A stretch of 64,000 bases of DNA. Source: Peptostreptococcus russellii. GTDB taxonomy: Bacteria > Bacillota > Clostridia > Peptostreptococcales > Peptostreptococcaceae. Below are positions 1-8,450 of this stretch, piece by piece; positions within the stretch are counted from its first letter, which is position 1, and every line of letters begins with the position of its first letter. The position numbers and the translations under genes are program-made. The notes below the pieces were generated by a model, which did no database searches, was not told the DNA's origin, and saw nothing but the letters and a program-made list of their open reading frames with translations. The DNA lies in assembly GCF_900110295.1 (NCBI RefSeq), contig NZ_FODF01000002.1, positions 1 to 64,000 of the forward strand, written 5' to 3'.

Positions 1-2
1 TA

Positions 3-182
3 AAATCACTAAAAAAGAGAATTCATTATGTAATTAACTCAATCAAATATAGCTATACCAATGCAGTAGTAGAAGGTAAAAACAATATGATAAAGGTTTT
101 TAAAAGAGTATCCTTCGGATTTAGAAGCTATAGAAATATGAGAGCCAGAATACTTTTAAGAGAACGATTTGAGATAAAATAG
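3..182 (+). mobile_element. C-terminal end of an ISL3-like transposase (cut by the window edge)
   Basis: An open frame enters from the left edge and ends at a TAG at 180-182. Its last ~60 residues include YTNAVVEGKNNMIKVFKRVS followed by FGFRSYRNMRARIL. This matches the C-terminal block of ISL3/IS204-type DDE transposases (N.xVEGxNNxIKxxKRxxxGFRxxxxxxxRIL). Only the tail is visible, so it cannot be said whether the copy is intact. A perfect 11-bp hairpin follows directly. It is the only mobile-element sequence in the window and lies on the strand opposite to frr. Confidence 0.75.
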
Positions 183-209
183 GTAGCATAGAAAGTTATC
201 TATGCTACC
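182..209. terminator. Hairpin after transposase stub
   Basis: GGTAGCATAGA and TCTATGCTACC form a perfect 11-bp stem with a 6-nt loop, starting at the transposase stop codon. There is no clear U-run, so it is either a weak terminator or part of the insertion-sequence end. Confidence 0.45.
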
Positions 210-272
210 TATTAATTAGATTAAATTATATGATATTTTTTCATCAACACTATTTGACAAAGAACCATATAA

Positions 273-296
273 AAAGGATGGTTTAAACCATCCTTT
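273..296 (-). terminator. Terminator after frr
   Basis: Perfect 24-nt palindrome (AAAGGATGGTTT and its complement). On the minus strand it is followed by TTTTTATATGG. It ends the rpsB-tsf-pyrH-frr unit. Confidence 0.8.
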
Positions 297-306
297 AAAA
301 GATATA

Positions 307-864
307 TTATACTGACATTATATCTTCTTCTTTTTCTGTTGTAAGCTTTTCTATAGTCTTTATATATTCATCAGTTATCTTCTGAACTTCATCTAAAGCT
401 TTCTTAGCTTCATCTTCAGCAAGCTCTCCAGCCTTTTCCATCTTCTTAATTTCATCATTGGCATCTCTTCTGTCATTTCTTATTCTTACCTTAAATGTTT
501 CAGAAGCCTTTGATACTTTCTTTGCTAACTCTTTTCTTCTTTCTTCTGTAAGTTGTGGTACAACTAATCTTATTACTGAACCATCATTTGTAGGTGATAT
601 TTCTACATCTGATTCAGCTATAGCTTTTTCTATATTATGTATACTTGACTTGTCCCAAGGTGTTATAGTTAATATTCTGCCTTCTGAAACAGCTACTGCA
701 GCCATCTGATTAACTGGAGTTGGAGTACCATAGTAATCAACTCTTACCTTGTCAAGCATTGATGGATTAGCTCTACCAGCTCTTATAGTTCCAAATTCGA
801 ACTTCAAAGCTTCTATAGTCTTATCCATTTGTTCTTTTAACTGAACATGAACATCTAATTTCAT
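307..864 (-). CDS. frr: Ribosome recycling factor
   Basis: This 185-aa protein has the usual RRF length. It shows the signature region around IRAGRANPSMLDKVRVDYYG and a long charged C-terminal helical region rich in Glu and Lys. RRF acts with EF-G to split post-termination 70S ribosomes so subunits can be reused. The start has a good AGGAGG site (TTTAGGAGGTAATTT before ATG). It lies 51 nt downstream of pyrH, the usual tsf-pyrH-frr order of Firmicutes, and ends at a strong terminator. Identification is secure. Confidence 0.97.
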   Translation of the reverse strand: MKLDVHVQLKEQMDKTIEALKFEFGTIRAGRANPSMLDKVRVDYYGTPTPVNQMAAVAVSEGRILTITPWDKSSIHNIEKAIAESDVEISPTNDGSVIRLVVPQLTEERRKELAKKVSKASETFKVRIRNDRRDANDEIKKMEKAGELAEDEAKKALDEVQKITDEYIKTIEKLTTEKEEDIMSV

Positions 865-915
865 AAATTACCTCCTAAATATTTAAAAGTTTTTTCTTTA
901 TATCTATTATACTAT

Positions 916-1620
916 TTATTCAACAGTAGTACCAATATTTTCTCCGTATACTACCTTTATAATATTCTCTGTTGAAAGTTCGAAAACTTTTATTGTAATC
1001 TTATTATCCATACATAAAGATGTAGCAGTTGAGTCCATAACTTTTAGTTCTCTATTAATTACTTCCATATATGTAAGGTTAGTAAACTTTTTAGCATCAT
1101 CATGAACCTTTGGATCCTTGTCATATACCGCGTCAACATTCTTTGCAAGTAGAATAACATCTGCTTCCATTTCAGCAGCTCTAAGAGCTGCTGCTGTGTC
1201 TGTTGAGAAGTATGGATTACCTGTTCCAGCACCAAATATAACTACTCTTCCCTTTTCAAGATGTCTAACTGCTCTTCTTCTAATATATGGTTCAGCTACT
1301 TGTCTCATTTCAATTCCTGTCTGAACTCTTGTAGGAACTCCAACATCTTCTAAAGAATCCTGTAATGCCATTGCATTCATAACTGTCGCAAGCATTCCAA
1401 TATAGTCTGCTGTTGTTCTATCCATTCCCTGGCTTGTTCTTCCTCTCCAGAAGTTTCCACCACCTACTACAACTGCCACTTCAACACCTACGTCATTTAA
1501 TTCTTTTATACCTAGTGATATGTCATGTAGGACATCGTTATTTATACCAAAACCTGTTCCCCCAGATAGTGCTTCTCCACTTATCTTAAGTAACACTCTT
1601 TTGTATATTGGTTCCTTCAT
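916..1620 (-). CDS. pyrH: UMP kinase
   Basis: A 234-aa amino-acid-kinase-fold protein that phosphorylates UMP to UDP with ATP in pyrimidine nucleotide synthesis. It has the N-terminal [12 protein letters not shown] nucleotide-binding strand-loop, the [12 protein letters not shown] glycine loop, and the C-terminal [14 protein letters not shown] segment typical of bacterial hexameric PyrH. Family members are usually inhibited by UTP and activated by GTP. The start is preceded by AAAAGGAGAAAAAG. It sits between tsf and frr. A terminator lies between tsf and pyrH, so it may have its own promoter or depend on read-through. Confidence 0.97.
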   Translation of the reverse strand: MKEPIYKRVLLKISGEALSGGTGFGINNDVLHDISLGIKELNDVGVEVAVVVGGGNFWRGRTSQGMDRTTADYIGMLATVMNAMALQDSLEDVGVPTRVQTGIEMRQVAEPYIRRRAVRHLEKGRVVIFGAGTGNPYFSTDTAAALRAAEMEADVILLAKNVDAVYDKDPKVHDDAKKFTNLTYMEVINRELKVMDSTATSLCMDNKITIKVFELSTENIIKVVYGENIGTTVE

Positions 1621-1771
1621 ATCTTTTTCTCCTTTTGAAACTAAATAAATTTTTTTAAATTACTTAAATGTAAGCATAACTCAATCTAAGTATATCACAT
1701 TCAATGATGTTTTTGTTAAAGACTATATAAAGTTTAACAAAACAACTAGAAATCCAAGAGATCCCTATAAA

Positions 1772-1798
1772 AAAGAGAACACGCTAAGTGTTCTCTTT
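1772..1798 (-). terminator. Terminator after tsf
   Basis: AAAGAGAACAC and GTGTTCTCTTT form an 11-bp stem. The minus-strand transcript continues TTTTTTATAGG. It lies between tsf and pyrH. Confidence 0.75.
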
Positions 1799-1808
1799 AC
1801 TTAATTTA

Positions 1809-2717
1809 CTACTTCATCTGCTTTGCAACTTCGTCAGCAAAGTTTTCTTCTCTCTTTTCGATACCTTCACCAACTTCGTATCTAACCATTCTAGATACCT
1901 TTATTGGGCTACCAACTTCCTTAGCAACCTTGTCTACAAGCTTTCCTATAGTGAAATCAGAATCCTTAACGAATACCTGGTCTAATAGACAAACTTCCTT
2001 TAATTCCTTGTTTAATCTACCAACAACCATCTTTTCAACTATATTAGCTGGCTTTCCTTCGTTTAGAGCCTGCTGAGTAAGAACTTCCTTTTCATGAGCG
2101 ATATAATCCTGATCTACATCGTCTCTTGATAAGTACTTAGGATTCATTGCTGCTACCTGCATAGCTATATCTTTTCCTAACTGGAATATCTTTTCATCAT
2201 TTGAATCAGTGTCAAGTTCTATAACAACACCTATCTTACCACCACCGTGGATATATCCAGCAAGCTTACCATTTGTAGATAATCTTTCAAATCTTCTTAT
2301 GTCAAGCTTTTCTCCTATAGTTGCTATTCTATCATGAAGAACTGCCTTAAGTTCCTTACCTTCCTTGTGCTGAGAAGCTAATAGTTCTTCTACATCCTTT
2401 GAATCACCATTTAAAGCCATTTCAGCTACGTCTCTTACGAATACCTTGAAATCTTCGTTCTTAGCAACGAAGTCAGTTTCAGAGTTAACTTCTACTATTG
2501 CAGCAGAAGTACCATCTTCATTAGCCAATATTGTAACAAGACCTTCAGCAGCTACTCTATCAGCCTTCTTTGCTGCCTTAGAAAGTCCCTTTTCTCTTAA
2601 TATATCAATTGCTCTTTCCATATCGCATTCAGCTTCAGTAAGAGCCTTCTTACAGTCCATCATTCCTGCGCCTGTTGCTTCTCTTAATTCTTTTACCATC
2701 TGTGCAGTTACAGCCAT
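1809..2717 (-). CDS. tsf: Translation elongation factor Ts
   Basis: A 302-aa guanine-nucleotide exchange factor that recycles EF-Tu-GDP to EF-Tu-GTP. The N-terminal UBA-like region (VKELREATGAGMMDCKKAL) and the core block VEVNSETDFVAKNEDF are both diagnostic of EF-Ts. The C-terminus keeps the Tsf dimerisation-type domain. Start site: AGGAGGATTTTACG before ATG. It follows rpsB by 91 nt with a partial terminator hairpin between, the normal rpsB-tsf pairing. Confidence 0.97.
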   Translation of the reverse strand: MAVTAQMVKELREATGAGMMDCKKALTEAECDMERAIDILREKGLSKAAKKADRVAAEGLVTILANEDGTSAAIVEVNSETDFVAKNEDFKVFVRDVAEMALNGDSKDVEELLASQHKEGKELKAVLHDRIATIGEKLDIRRFERLSTNGKLAGYIHGGGKIGVVIELDTDSNDEKIFQLGKDIAMQVAAMNPKYLSRDDVDQDYIAHEKEVLTQQALNEGKPANIVEKMVVGRLNKELKEVCLLDQVFVKDSDFTIGKLVDKVAKEVGSPIKVSRMVRYEVGEGIEKREENFADEVAKQMK

Positions 2718-2757
2718 CGTAAAATCCTCCTATAATTAAATTATTTTTATTCACAAA

Positions 2758-2782
2758 ATGGTAAGGGCAATGCCCTTACCAT
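2758..2782 (-). promoter_or_regulatory. Attenuator-like hairpin between rpsB and tsf
   Basis: ATGGTAAGGGCA and TGCCCTTACCAT can pair over 12 bp with almost no loop. The minus-strand transcript continues TTTTGTG, a weak U-run. This suggests partial termination that lowers tsf relative to rpsB; the read-through level is inferred. Confidence 0.6.
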
Positions 2783-2808
2783 AAGCTTTACATTATTCAA
2801 TGTATTAA

Positions 2809-3564
2809 TTACATTTCTTCTGTAGTTTCTTCAGTTTCAACAACTACTTCAACTTCAGATTCTTCTACAGTTACATCATCAACACCTTGTCTAGCTTCGA
2901 TTACAGCATTAGCCATTGCACCAGTTATTAATTTTACAGCTCTAATAGCATCATCATTTGCTGGTATTGGATAGTCTATCTCGTCTGGATCACAGTTAGT
3001 ATCAACTGTACCAACTACTGGGATACCTAGTCTATGAGCTTCCTGTATAGCTATGTTTTCTTTTCTTGGGTCAACTACGAATATTGCAGCTGGTAGTTCT
3101 GGCATATCCTTTATACCACCTAGGAACTTTTCAAGCTTGTCCTTTTCAGCTCTAAGCTTTATAACTTCCTTCTTTGGTAGTACATCAAATGTACCATCTT
3201 CTTCCATAGCTTCTAATTCTCTTAACTTCTGGATTCTAGTCTTTATAGTCTTATGGTTAGTAAGCATACCACCTAACCATCTTTCGTTTACATAGTACAT
3301 TCCGCATCTTTCAGCTTCTTCCTTGATAGCTTCCTGAGCCTGCTTCTTTGTACCAACGAATAAGATTGGCTTTCCAGTTTCTGCTACTTCCTGCATAAAC
3401 TTATAAGCTTCGTCTACCTTCTTAACTGTTTTCTGTAGGTCGATAATATATATTCCATTTCTTTCTGTGAATATAAACTTCGCCATCTTTGGGTTCCATC
3501 TTCTAGTCTGATGTCCGAAATGCACACCAGCTTCTAGTAACTGTTTCATTGAAATTACTGACAT
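2809..3564 (-). CDS. rpsB: 30S ribosomal protein S2
   Basis: A 251-aa S2 protein of the small ribosomal subunit. It begins [20 protein letters not shown], the family signature, and contains the conserved [11 protein letters not shown] block and the [18 protein letters not shown] motif. The C-terminal tail is acidic (Glu/Val/Thr-rich), as in many Firmicutes. It is the first gene of the rpsB-tsf unit, with a consensus promoter and a structured ~130-nt leader upstream. S2 is known to autoregulate in some bacteria. Confidence 0.97.
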   Translation of the reverse strand: MSVISMKQLLEAGVHFGHQTRRWNPKMAKFIFTERNGIYIIDLQKTVKKVDEAYKFMQEVAETGKPILFVGTKKQAQEAIKEEAERCGMYYVNERWLGGMLTNHKTIKTRIQKLRELEAMEEDGTFDVLPKKEVIKLRAEKDKLEKFLGGIKDMPELPAAIFVVDPRKENIAIQEAHRLGIPVVGTVDTNCDPDEIDYPIPANDDAIRAVKLITGAMANAVIEARQGVDDVTVEESEVEVVVETEETTEEM

Positions 3565-3592
3565 TAAATTTTCCTCCTTGGTTTTACGCTTC

Positions 3593-3652
3593 CAGCACGT
3601 TCTACTTCCTAAAAAACCACTTTATCGGCACCTTTTAGGAATCCCGTTGCTG
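3593..3652 (-). promoter_or_regulatory. Structured rpsB mRNA leader (candidate S2 autoregulatory element)
   Basis: On the minus strand CAGCAACG (3652-3645) pairs with CGTGCTG (3599-3593), with one bulged A. Inside it TTCCTAAAA (3641-3633) pairs perfectly with TTTTAGGAA (3614-3606) around an 18-nt loop containing GGTGCCGATAAAGTGG. The element ends about 20 nt before the rpsB Shine-Dalgarno site. The position and two-tier architecture suggest a ribosomal-protein leader. I cannot assign it to a named family. Confidence 0.55.
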
Positions 3653-3690
3653 TGTATAATTTATTTTTTGGTTTTAAAATAACCTATATC

Positions 3691-3719
3691 ATTTTATCAT
3701 TGTAGCTATTTTATGTCAA
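3691..3719 (-). promoter_or_regulatory. rpsB promoter
   Basis: TTGACA at 3719-3714, exactly 17 nt, then TAAAAT at 3696-3691. It is a near-perfect sigma-A promoter, giving a leader of about 120 nt for rpsB. Confidence 0.8.
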
Positions 3720-3758
3720 TAGATTTTTAAACATTTTAATACAATACAATGTTTACTA

Positions 3759-4856
3759 CTACATAAATGTAGGCACTACTATCCCTAATATCATGATTAC
3801 TATTATAAATACTATTACAATAGCGACTTTATTTCCTTTTTTTGTTTTTTCTTCTTCATATTCCTCAATTTTTTCATTTCTCTTTTTATCTTCTTCCTGT
3901 TTTAAAAGAGCTTGATCGATATCATTTAAAAATATCTGATTGGTCTTGTAAAAATCTTCGGGACTAACTCTTCCTGTTTTATCAAGAACAGATTCAAGCT
4001 GAGGCTTTGTTGCAAGATCGTTAATATCAGATGAACTTATTTTAGAAGTTTTATACATAAATTGACTTAGGCTCATCAATACTTCATTATAATTTTTATA
4101 GCACAAATTATCATTTCTCTCTAAAAGTTTCTTTATAATTGCGATAAAATCTTGGTTGTAATCATTTGTATTTATTTTTGACCACATTACACCCTTATCT
4201 ATCGCCCTCATCAACTGCTTTTCAGTATGCGCCTCACTAAAAGGAAACTTTTTAAATACTGCCTCATAAAGTATTACCCCTAAACAGTATAAATCCGTCT
4301 TTATATCTGTAAAGTCAATTGATAACTGAGAAGGAGATAGGTACTTTAAATTTCCTGAACATCTAATATTAGTGCCTCTATTTGCCTCTGTGATTCCAAA
4401 ATCCGCTATTTTGATAGCATACTTCTCGTCTACAAGTATATCATCTGGCTTTAAAGAACCATGATGTTTGCCTATACTCTTATATGCCTGCAAAGCTTTA
4501 ACAACCTGTGTTGATATTCTTATAAGGGCATCTAGGTGAAGATAGGCTCCTCTTGTTAATGTAGATAAAGATACTCCATCAAAATTCTCATAAACTATAT
4601 AGTATAAAAGATTATCGACTGTTCTATGAACACCTACATCTACTATATTAAGTATATAGGGACACTTCAAATCATTGATTATCATGCTCTCATCTATTAA
4701 ATTAGGAATAAAATCAATACTCACATATCTATTGTTTTCTATAATTTTAATTTTAACGTTAACCTTTCTTTCTGCGTCATAAGCATTATAGAGTTTATTT
4801 TCCTCTATATAAACAGGTCTATCCGTTATTTCATATCTATTTCCTATAAAAATCAC
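3759..4856 (-). CDS. Hanks-type kinase-like membrane protein, probable pseudokinase
   Basis: 365 aa. Residues ~5-275 have the Ser/Thr kinase fold. The DFG motif is intact (D152-G154), a conserved Asp is present at 188 (TDLYCLGVILYEA), and lysines lie at 35-37 (KIKII). The catalytic loop reads H132-G-S-L-K-P-D-D instead of HRDLKPEN, so the catalytic Asp is replaced by Ser. No GxGxxG loop is visible at the N-terminus and the APE motif reads SPSQ. A charged Lys/Glu linker leads to one C-terminal membrane helix (~343-362), placing the domain in the cytoplasm. No PASTA repeats follow, unlike PrkC. It may correspond to the second Hanks kinase of C. difficile (CD2148), from memory only. The start is GTG; the GGAGG site is rather far upstream (12 nt). 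Confidence 0.75.
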   Translation of the reverse strand: MIFIGNRYEITDRPVYIEENKLYNAYDAERKVNVKIKIIENNRYVSIDFIPNLIDESMIINDLKCPYILNIVDVGVHRTVDNLLYYIVYENFDGVSLSTLTRGAYLHLDALIRISTQVVKALQAYKSIGKHHGSLKPDDILVDEKYAIKIADFGITEANRGTNIRCSGNLKYLSPSQLSIDFTDIKTDLYCLGVILYEAVFKKFPFSEAHTEKQLMRAIDKGVMWSKINTNDYNQDFIAIIKKLLERNDNLCYKNYNEVLMSLSQFMYKTSKISSSDINDLATKPQLESVLDKTGRVSPEDFYKTNQIFLNDIDQALLKQEEDKKRNEKIEEYEEEKTKKGNKVAIVIVFIIVIMILGIVVPTFM

Positions 4857-5003
4857 TTTTTTTCTCTTCCTCCTTCAAGAAAGTAAATTTTTAGTTTCTA
4901 TATTTACACTCTTATTATTCATTTTATCACAAAACTTCAATTCTTTCTACATATCTTTAATGACTTTAAATGTCTATTTTACAAATGTTTGACTATATCA
5001 TTA

Positions 5004-5032
5004 TTGACTATTATTTGTAAATTTAATATAAT
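5004..5032 (+). promoter_or_regulatory. Promoter of the 5080 gene
   Basis: TTGACT at 5004-5009, 17 nt, then TATAAT at 5027-5032. A second TTGACTAT copy lies 15 nt upstream at 4989. Confidence 0.7.
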
Positions 5033-5079
5033 TGTATTATTGATAAGCTTTTATACATTATGAAAAAGGAGGGTTACAT

Positions 5080-5670
5080 TTGAGCGAGAAGATAAAGAAG
5101 AATAATAGCGGCAAAACAATAAATTTTGCAGAGAAGAAAAAGTCCATAAATAGCAAAAAAATGCAATCCAACCCACCAAAAGGCGCCTATAATGATAATC
5201 GTGTTATTCAATACGATATTAACAAGATGCGCGAGCAAATTAACCAACAGACAAAGAAAAAGGGTTCTAAAGTAAGCCATTTCAACTCTCCTACTTGGGT
5301 AAAAGCAGTGTATACAATAGCAACGGTAATCCTTATAATACTTATTGTGGCTAGAGTAACTAATAATTTTGGTTTTGCAAAGGATAGATTACTTCCTGAT
5401 AAATTTGTTACACAAAGCAGAACTGTAGATGAAGATGATTTCGCAAAATATGACAAAACAATTAAATCTTATTTAAATAGCTATGTCAAAGCTGATGGTG
5501 ATTTAAATATAAAAACTACTTCTATGCATAAAAATAACAATTATATATATGCAAATGGATATTTTACTTATCCTAATGAGAAAAATAAGATCTATTTTGA
5601 TGCGGTGATGACACCAGATACGATGAATTCTCTAATTGTAAATGGATATGAACTTACAAAAGATAGATGA
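5080..5670 (+). CDS. Conserved hypothetical single-pass membrane protein
   Basis: 196 aa, not assigned to a named family. The start is TTG, placed 6 nt after AAAAAGGAGGG; no in-frame ATG with a ribosome site competes. The N-terminal ~70 residues are very basic and Asn/Gln-rich (cytoplasmic), a single membrane helix follows at ~75-93 (AVYTIATVILIILIVARV), and the remaining ~100 residues would be outside. It is divergent from the kinase-like gene across a 220-nt gap and has its own promoter and terminator. Two membrane proteins of unknown role sit back to back, but a functional link is only a guess. Confidence 0.75.
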   Translation: MSEKIKKNNSGKTINFAEKKKSINSKKMQSNPPKGAYNDNRVIQYDINKMREQINQQTKKKGSKVSHFNSPTWVKAVYTIATVILIILIVARVTNNFGFAKDRLLPDKFVTQSRTVDEDDFAKYDKTIKSYLNSYVKADGDLNIKTTSMHKNNNYIYANGYFTYPNEKNKIYFDAVMTPDTMNSLIVNGYELTKDR

Positions 5671-5673
5671 AGG

Positions 5674-5702
5674 AAGACCTATACAAAATATAGGTCTTTT
5701 CT
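5674..5702 (+). terminator. Terminator of the 5080 gene
   Basis: AAGACCTATA and TATAGGTCTT form a 10-bp stem with loop CAAAA, followed by TTTCTTAT. Confidence 0.8.
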
Positions 5703-5862
5703 TATACAAAAATTTAATTTTTCAATATTTAATTATACATATATTCTATTTAAAATTTTTTCTATTTCAAATAGTTACTCAACTACATCTATCTATAATC
5801 CCTCAATATAGTTAGGTATGCTAATAAGAAATTTTTAAACGTCTGTTGGCTAATACAAAAAT

Positions 5863-5896
5863 ATGACATAGTAATTTTATAAAATAACTATGCCAT
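5863..5896 (-). terminator. Terminator of the amino-acid ABC operon
   Basis: ATGACATAGT and ACTATGCCAT pair (one wobble) around an A/T-rich centre. On the minus strand the U-rich tail ATTTTTGT follows. Confidence 0.65.
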
Positions 5897-5936
5897 CCTA
5901 ATGATAACAAACCTTTTACTCGGTTTATTTTATTTT

Positions 5937-6689
5937 TTAATACTCATAACTATTTCTACTTTTTATTGATTCAAGGAATTTCTTAGTTCTCTCTTTTTGA
6001 GGATTGTCTATAACAAGCTTTGCATCTCCCTCTTCAATAATAATTCCTTCGTCCATAAAGATAACTCTATCTGATACATGCTTAGCAAACTCTATTTCAT
6101 GAGTTACTATAATCATTGTATTATTTTTATTTGCAAGATCTTTTATAAGCGATAAAACTTCATTTTTCAACTCTGGATCTAGAGCTGATGTAGGCTCATC
6201 AAACAGCAAAACCTTTGGTTCGAGAGCTATTGCTCTACATATAGCTACCCTCTGTTTTTGACCTCCTGAAAGCTGATTTGGATAAAAATCTCTTTTCTCT
6301 GAAAGTCCCACTGATTTTAATATACCTTCAGCTTTTTCTATTGCTTTCCTTTTATCCATTTTCTTAACAACTATCAAACCTTCAGTAATATTTTCAATTA
6401 CTGTCTTATTATTGAAAAGAAAAAATCCTTGAAATACCATTGCGGTATTTCTTCTAAGCCATAAAATATCTTTTTTATTTATATGCTCAAGATCAATATT
6501 TTTTTCACACAAAGATATTGTCCCGCTATCGGCAATCTCAAGACAGTTTATACATCTCAAAAAAGTAGATTTTCCTGTTCCTGAAGGTCCTATTATCGAT
6601 ATTACCTCTCCCTGAGATACATCTAAGCTAATCTCCTTTAGAACTTCATTATCTCCAAATCTCTTTTTTATATTCTTTATATTTATCAT
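5937..6689 (-). CDS. Polar amino-acid ABC transporter, ATP-binding protein
   Basis: 250 aa. Walker A is GPSGTGKST, the Q-loop is MVFQGFFLFNN, the signature is LSGGQKQR, Walker B is VLLFDEPTSALD and the H-loop is IIVTHE. This is the complete ATPase of a GlnQ/ArtM/TcyC-type importer. Its start overlaps the permease stop by 4 nt, so the genes are translationally coupled. It is the last gene of a binding protein-permease-ATPase operon. The substrate cannot be read from the ATPase. Confidence 0.95.
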   Translation of the reverse strand: MINIKNIKKRFGDNEVLKEISLDVSQGEVISIIGPSGTGKSTFLRCINCLEIADSGTISLCEKNIDLEHINKKDILWLRRNTAMVFQGFFLFNNKTVIENITEGLIVVKKMDKRKAIEKAEGILKSVGLSEKRDFYPNQLSGGQKQRVAICRAIALEPKVLLFDEPTSALDPELKNEVLSLIKDLANKNNTMIIVTHEIEFAKHVSDRVIFMDEGIIIEEGDAKLVIDNPQKERTKKFLESIKSRNSYEY

Positions 6690-7366
6690 CTAATTTCACC
6701 TACTGATTTATTAAATTTATTTTCAAGCTTCTTCTGAACCATAGCCATAGCCGAAGTTATGCACCAGTAAACCATAAGCACACTAATATATGCCTCTAGA
6801 TATCTGTATCCAGACGCACCTTCTAACTGAGCCATAGCCATCATTTCTTTAACTCCTATAGCAAATACAAGAGATGTATCCTTTACTATATTTATAAAAC
6901 TACTAAAAAGAGTAGGTATAGCTATTCTAATAGCTTGTGGCATTACTATTCTGCTCATAGACTGAAAATATGTCATTCCTATAGACTGTGCCGCCTCTAT
7001 CTGTCCCTTATCTACAGACATTATAGCCGCTCTAATTGACTCGGCCATATACGCCGAGCTAGCAAGCGATAGAGATATCAGTGCAGCTTTAAAGGAGTCT
7101 ATGTGAAGCCCCGTATTGTTCAGAATTGGTATAATACCAAAATAAAGACAGAATATCTGAGCCATTAGAGGAGTTCCTCTAAAGAATGAAATATAGATCT
7201 TAAAAAACCTGTATAAAACGGGAACCTTTAAGTGAACTGTCATAGATATTATAATAGCTAACAAAAATCCAAAAAAAATCGCCAGTAAAGATAGCTTTAT
7301 TGTTACACCACTGTATTTTATCATAAGTGGTATTACTTTTGCCATAAAGTGAAAATCAAGTTTCAT
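6686..7366 (-). CDS. Polar amino-acid ABC transporter, permease
   Basis: 226 aa of the HisM/GlnP family with about five membrane helices. The EAA loop is seen as GQIEAAQSIGMTYFQSMSRIVMP, where the ATPase docks. The ATG at 7366 is favoured over the preceding GTG because GGAGAG lies 7 nt before it. It lies 12 nt after the binding-protein gene. Only one permease is present, so the transporter is expected to work as a homodimer with the downstream ATPase. Confidence 0.94.
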   Translation of the reverse strand: MKLDFHFMAKVIPLMIKYSGVTIKLSLLAIFFGFLLAIIISMTVHLKVPVLYRFFKIYISFFRGTPLMAQIFCLYFGIIPILNNTGLHIDSFKAALISLSLASSAYMAESIRAAIMSVDKGQIEAAQSIGMTYFQSMSRIVMPQAIRIAIPTLFSSFINIVKDTSLVFAIGVKEMMAMAQLEGASGYRYLEAYISVLMVYWCITSAMAMVQKKLENKFNKSVGEIR

Positions 7367-7378
7367 CACTAATCTCTC

Positions 7379-8197
7379 CTATTGCTCTTTTTTTGTAATA
7401 TCTACATCAAACCACTTTTCAGAAAGCTTGCTTAGAGTTCCGTCTTTTCTCATTTCATCTATAGCCTTACTTACCTTTTCAGACATTTCCTTACCTGCAT
7501 CATCTTTTCTAAATGGATATGCATTTACTTCATATACAAGCTTTTGATTGATCTGTCTAATTGGAAGTTTATTTTTCTTCATTACAGCAAGAGTCTTTAT
7601 TTCACCCTGCCATATAGCATCTACTCTTCCCATCTTGAGTTCTTCTTCCATAGGAACACCATCATATGTTACTATATCCCAATTCATATGATACTTATCA
7701 TTTATTTCTCTACAAGTTTTTTCTCCGTTTCCGCCAAGCCAACATCCAACTTTCTTACCCTTTAGGTCCTCAAGTGTCTTGTAGCTACTATCATCCTTTA
7801 CAAAAAGGTCATAATAACTGTATGCATATGGTGCTGATAAGTAATACTTTTCTTCTCTTTCAGGTGTAATTGACATTTGATGTGCAACTGTATCTATTTC
7901 ACCAGCGTCAAGCATACCAACTAAACCTGAGAACTGACCAAGCTTGAACTCAAGCTTATAATCTTCTCTCTTTGCTATTTCATTCCATACATCTATTTCA
8001 AACCCCTTAAGCTTATCATCTTCTTGGAATGCCCAAGGATTATATGATGCTGATGTACCAACTCTAATAACCTGCTGTTTTTCAGCATTACTCTGTGCTG
8101 CGTCATCTTTCTTATTATCTTCTTGTTTTCCACATCCAACAGCTAATAACAATACTAAACTTGATAGAACAACTTTGACAAATAAATTTTTCTTCAT
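7379..8197 (-). CDS. Amino-acid ABC transporter substrate-binding lipoprotein
   Basis: 272 aa. The N-terminus is a lipoprotein signal (MKKNLF.. with lipobox LLAVGC, Cys at ~22) followed by a linker rich in Asp, Lys and Gln. The mature part is a family-3 periplasmic-binding fold starting IRVGTSASYNPWAFQEDDKLKGFEIDV. The region shortly after (GEIDTVAHQMSITPEREEKY) matches cystine/polar amino-acid binders; the exact ligand is unknown. The ATG at 8197 is chosen because AGGAG lies 7 nt before it, whereas an upstream TTG overlaps the ribosome site. First gene of the operon. Confidence 0.93.
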   Translation of the reverse strand: MKKNLFVKVVLSSLVLLLAVGCGKQEDNKKDDAAQSNAEKQQVIRVGTSASYNPWAFQEDDKLKGFEIDVWNEIAKREDYKLEFKLGQFSGLVGMLDAGEIDTVAHQMSITPEREEKYYLSAPYAYSYYDLFVKDDSSYKTLEDLKGKKVGCWLGGNGEKTCREINDKYHMNWDIVTYDGVPMEEELKMGRVDAIWQGEIKTLAVMKKNKLPIRQINQKLVYEVNAYPFRKDDAGKEMSEKVSKAIDEMRKDGTLSKLSEKWFDVDITKKEQ

Positions 8198-8222
8198 TTC
8201 CAATCTCCTAATATTAAATTAT

Positions 8223-8269
8223 ATAGGCCTATCAAGCTTCATGTTATCATATGAAAAAATTTTTTTCAA
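8223..8269 (-). promoter_or_regulatory. Promoter and palindrome of the amino-acid ABC operon
   Basis: TTGAAA at 8269-8264, 17 nt, then TAACAT at 8246-8241 on the minus strand. A perfect 10-bp palindrome ATAGGCCTAT at 8223-8232 covers the expected transcription start, a plausible repressor operator. Confidence 0.55.
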
Positions 8270-8362
8270 TATTTCAAAGCTTGTATTAATTTTTATAATA
8301 AATATAGCTTACGTTATAGATAAAGTGAATTATCAATATTTAAAATATTAATAAATAAAAAT

Positions 8363-8389
8363 GACGACACAAAAATCCTTTATGTCGCC
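8363..8389 (-). terminator. Terminator of the 105-aa membrane protein gene
   Basis: On the minus strand GGCGACA pairs with TGTCGTC (one wobble), then ATTTTTATTTATT. Confidence 0.6.
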
Positions 8390-8450
8390 AAATAATTTTA
8401 ATTAAATTTTACATTTTATTTATCAATAACTGATAAATATCTATAATTAA

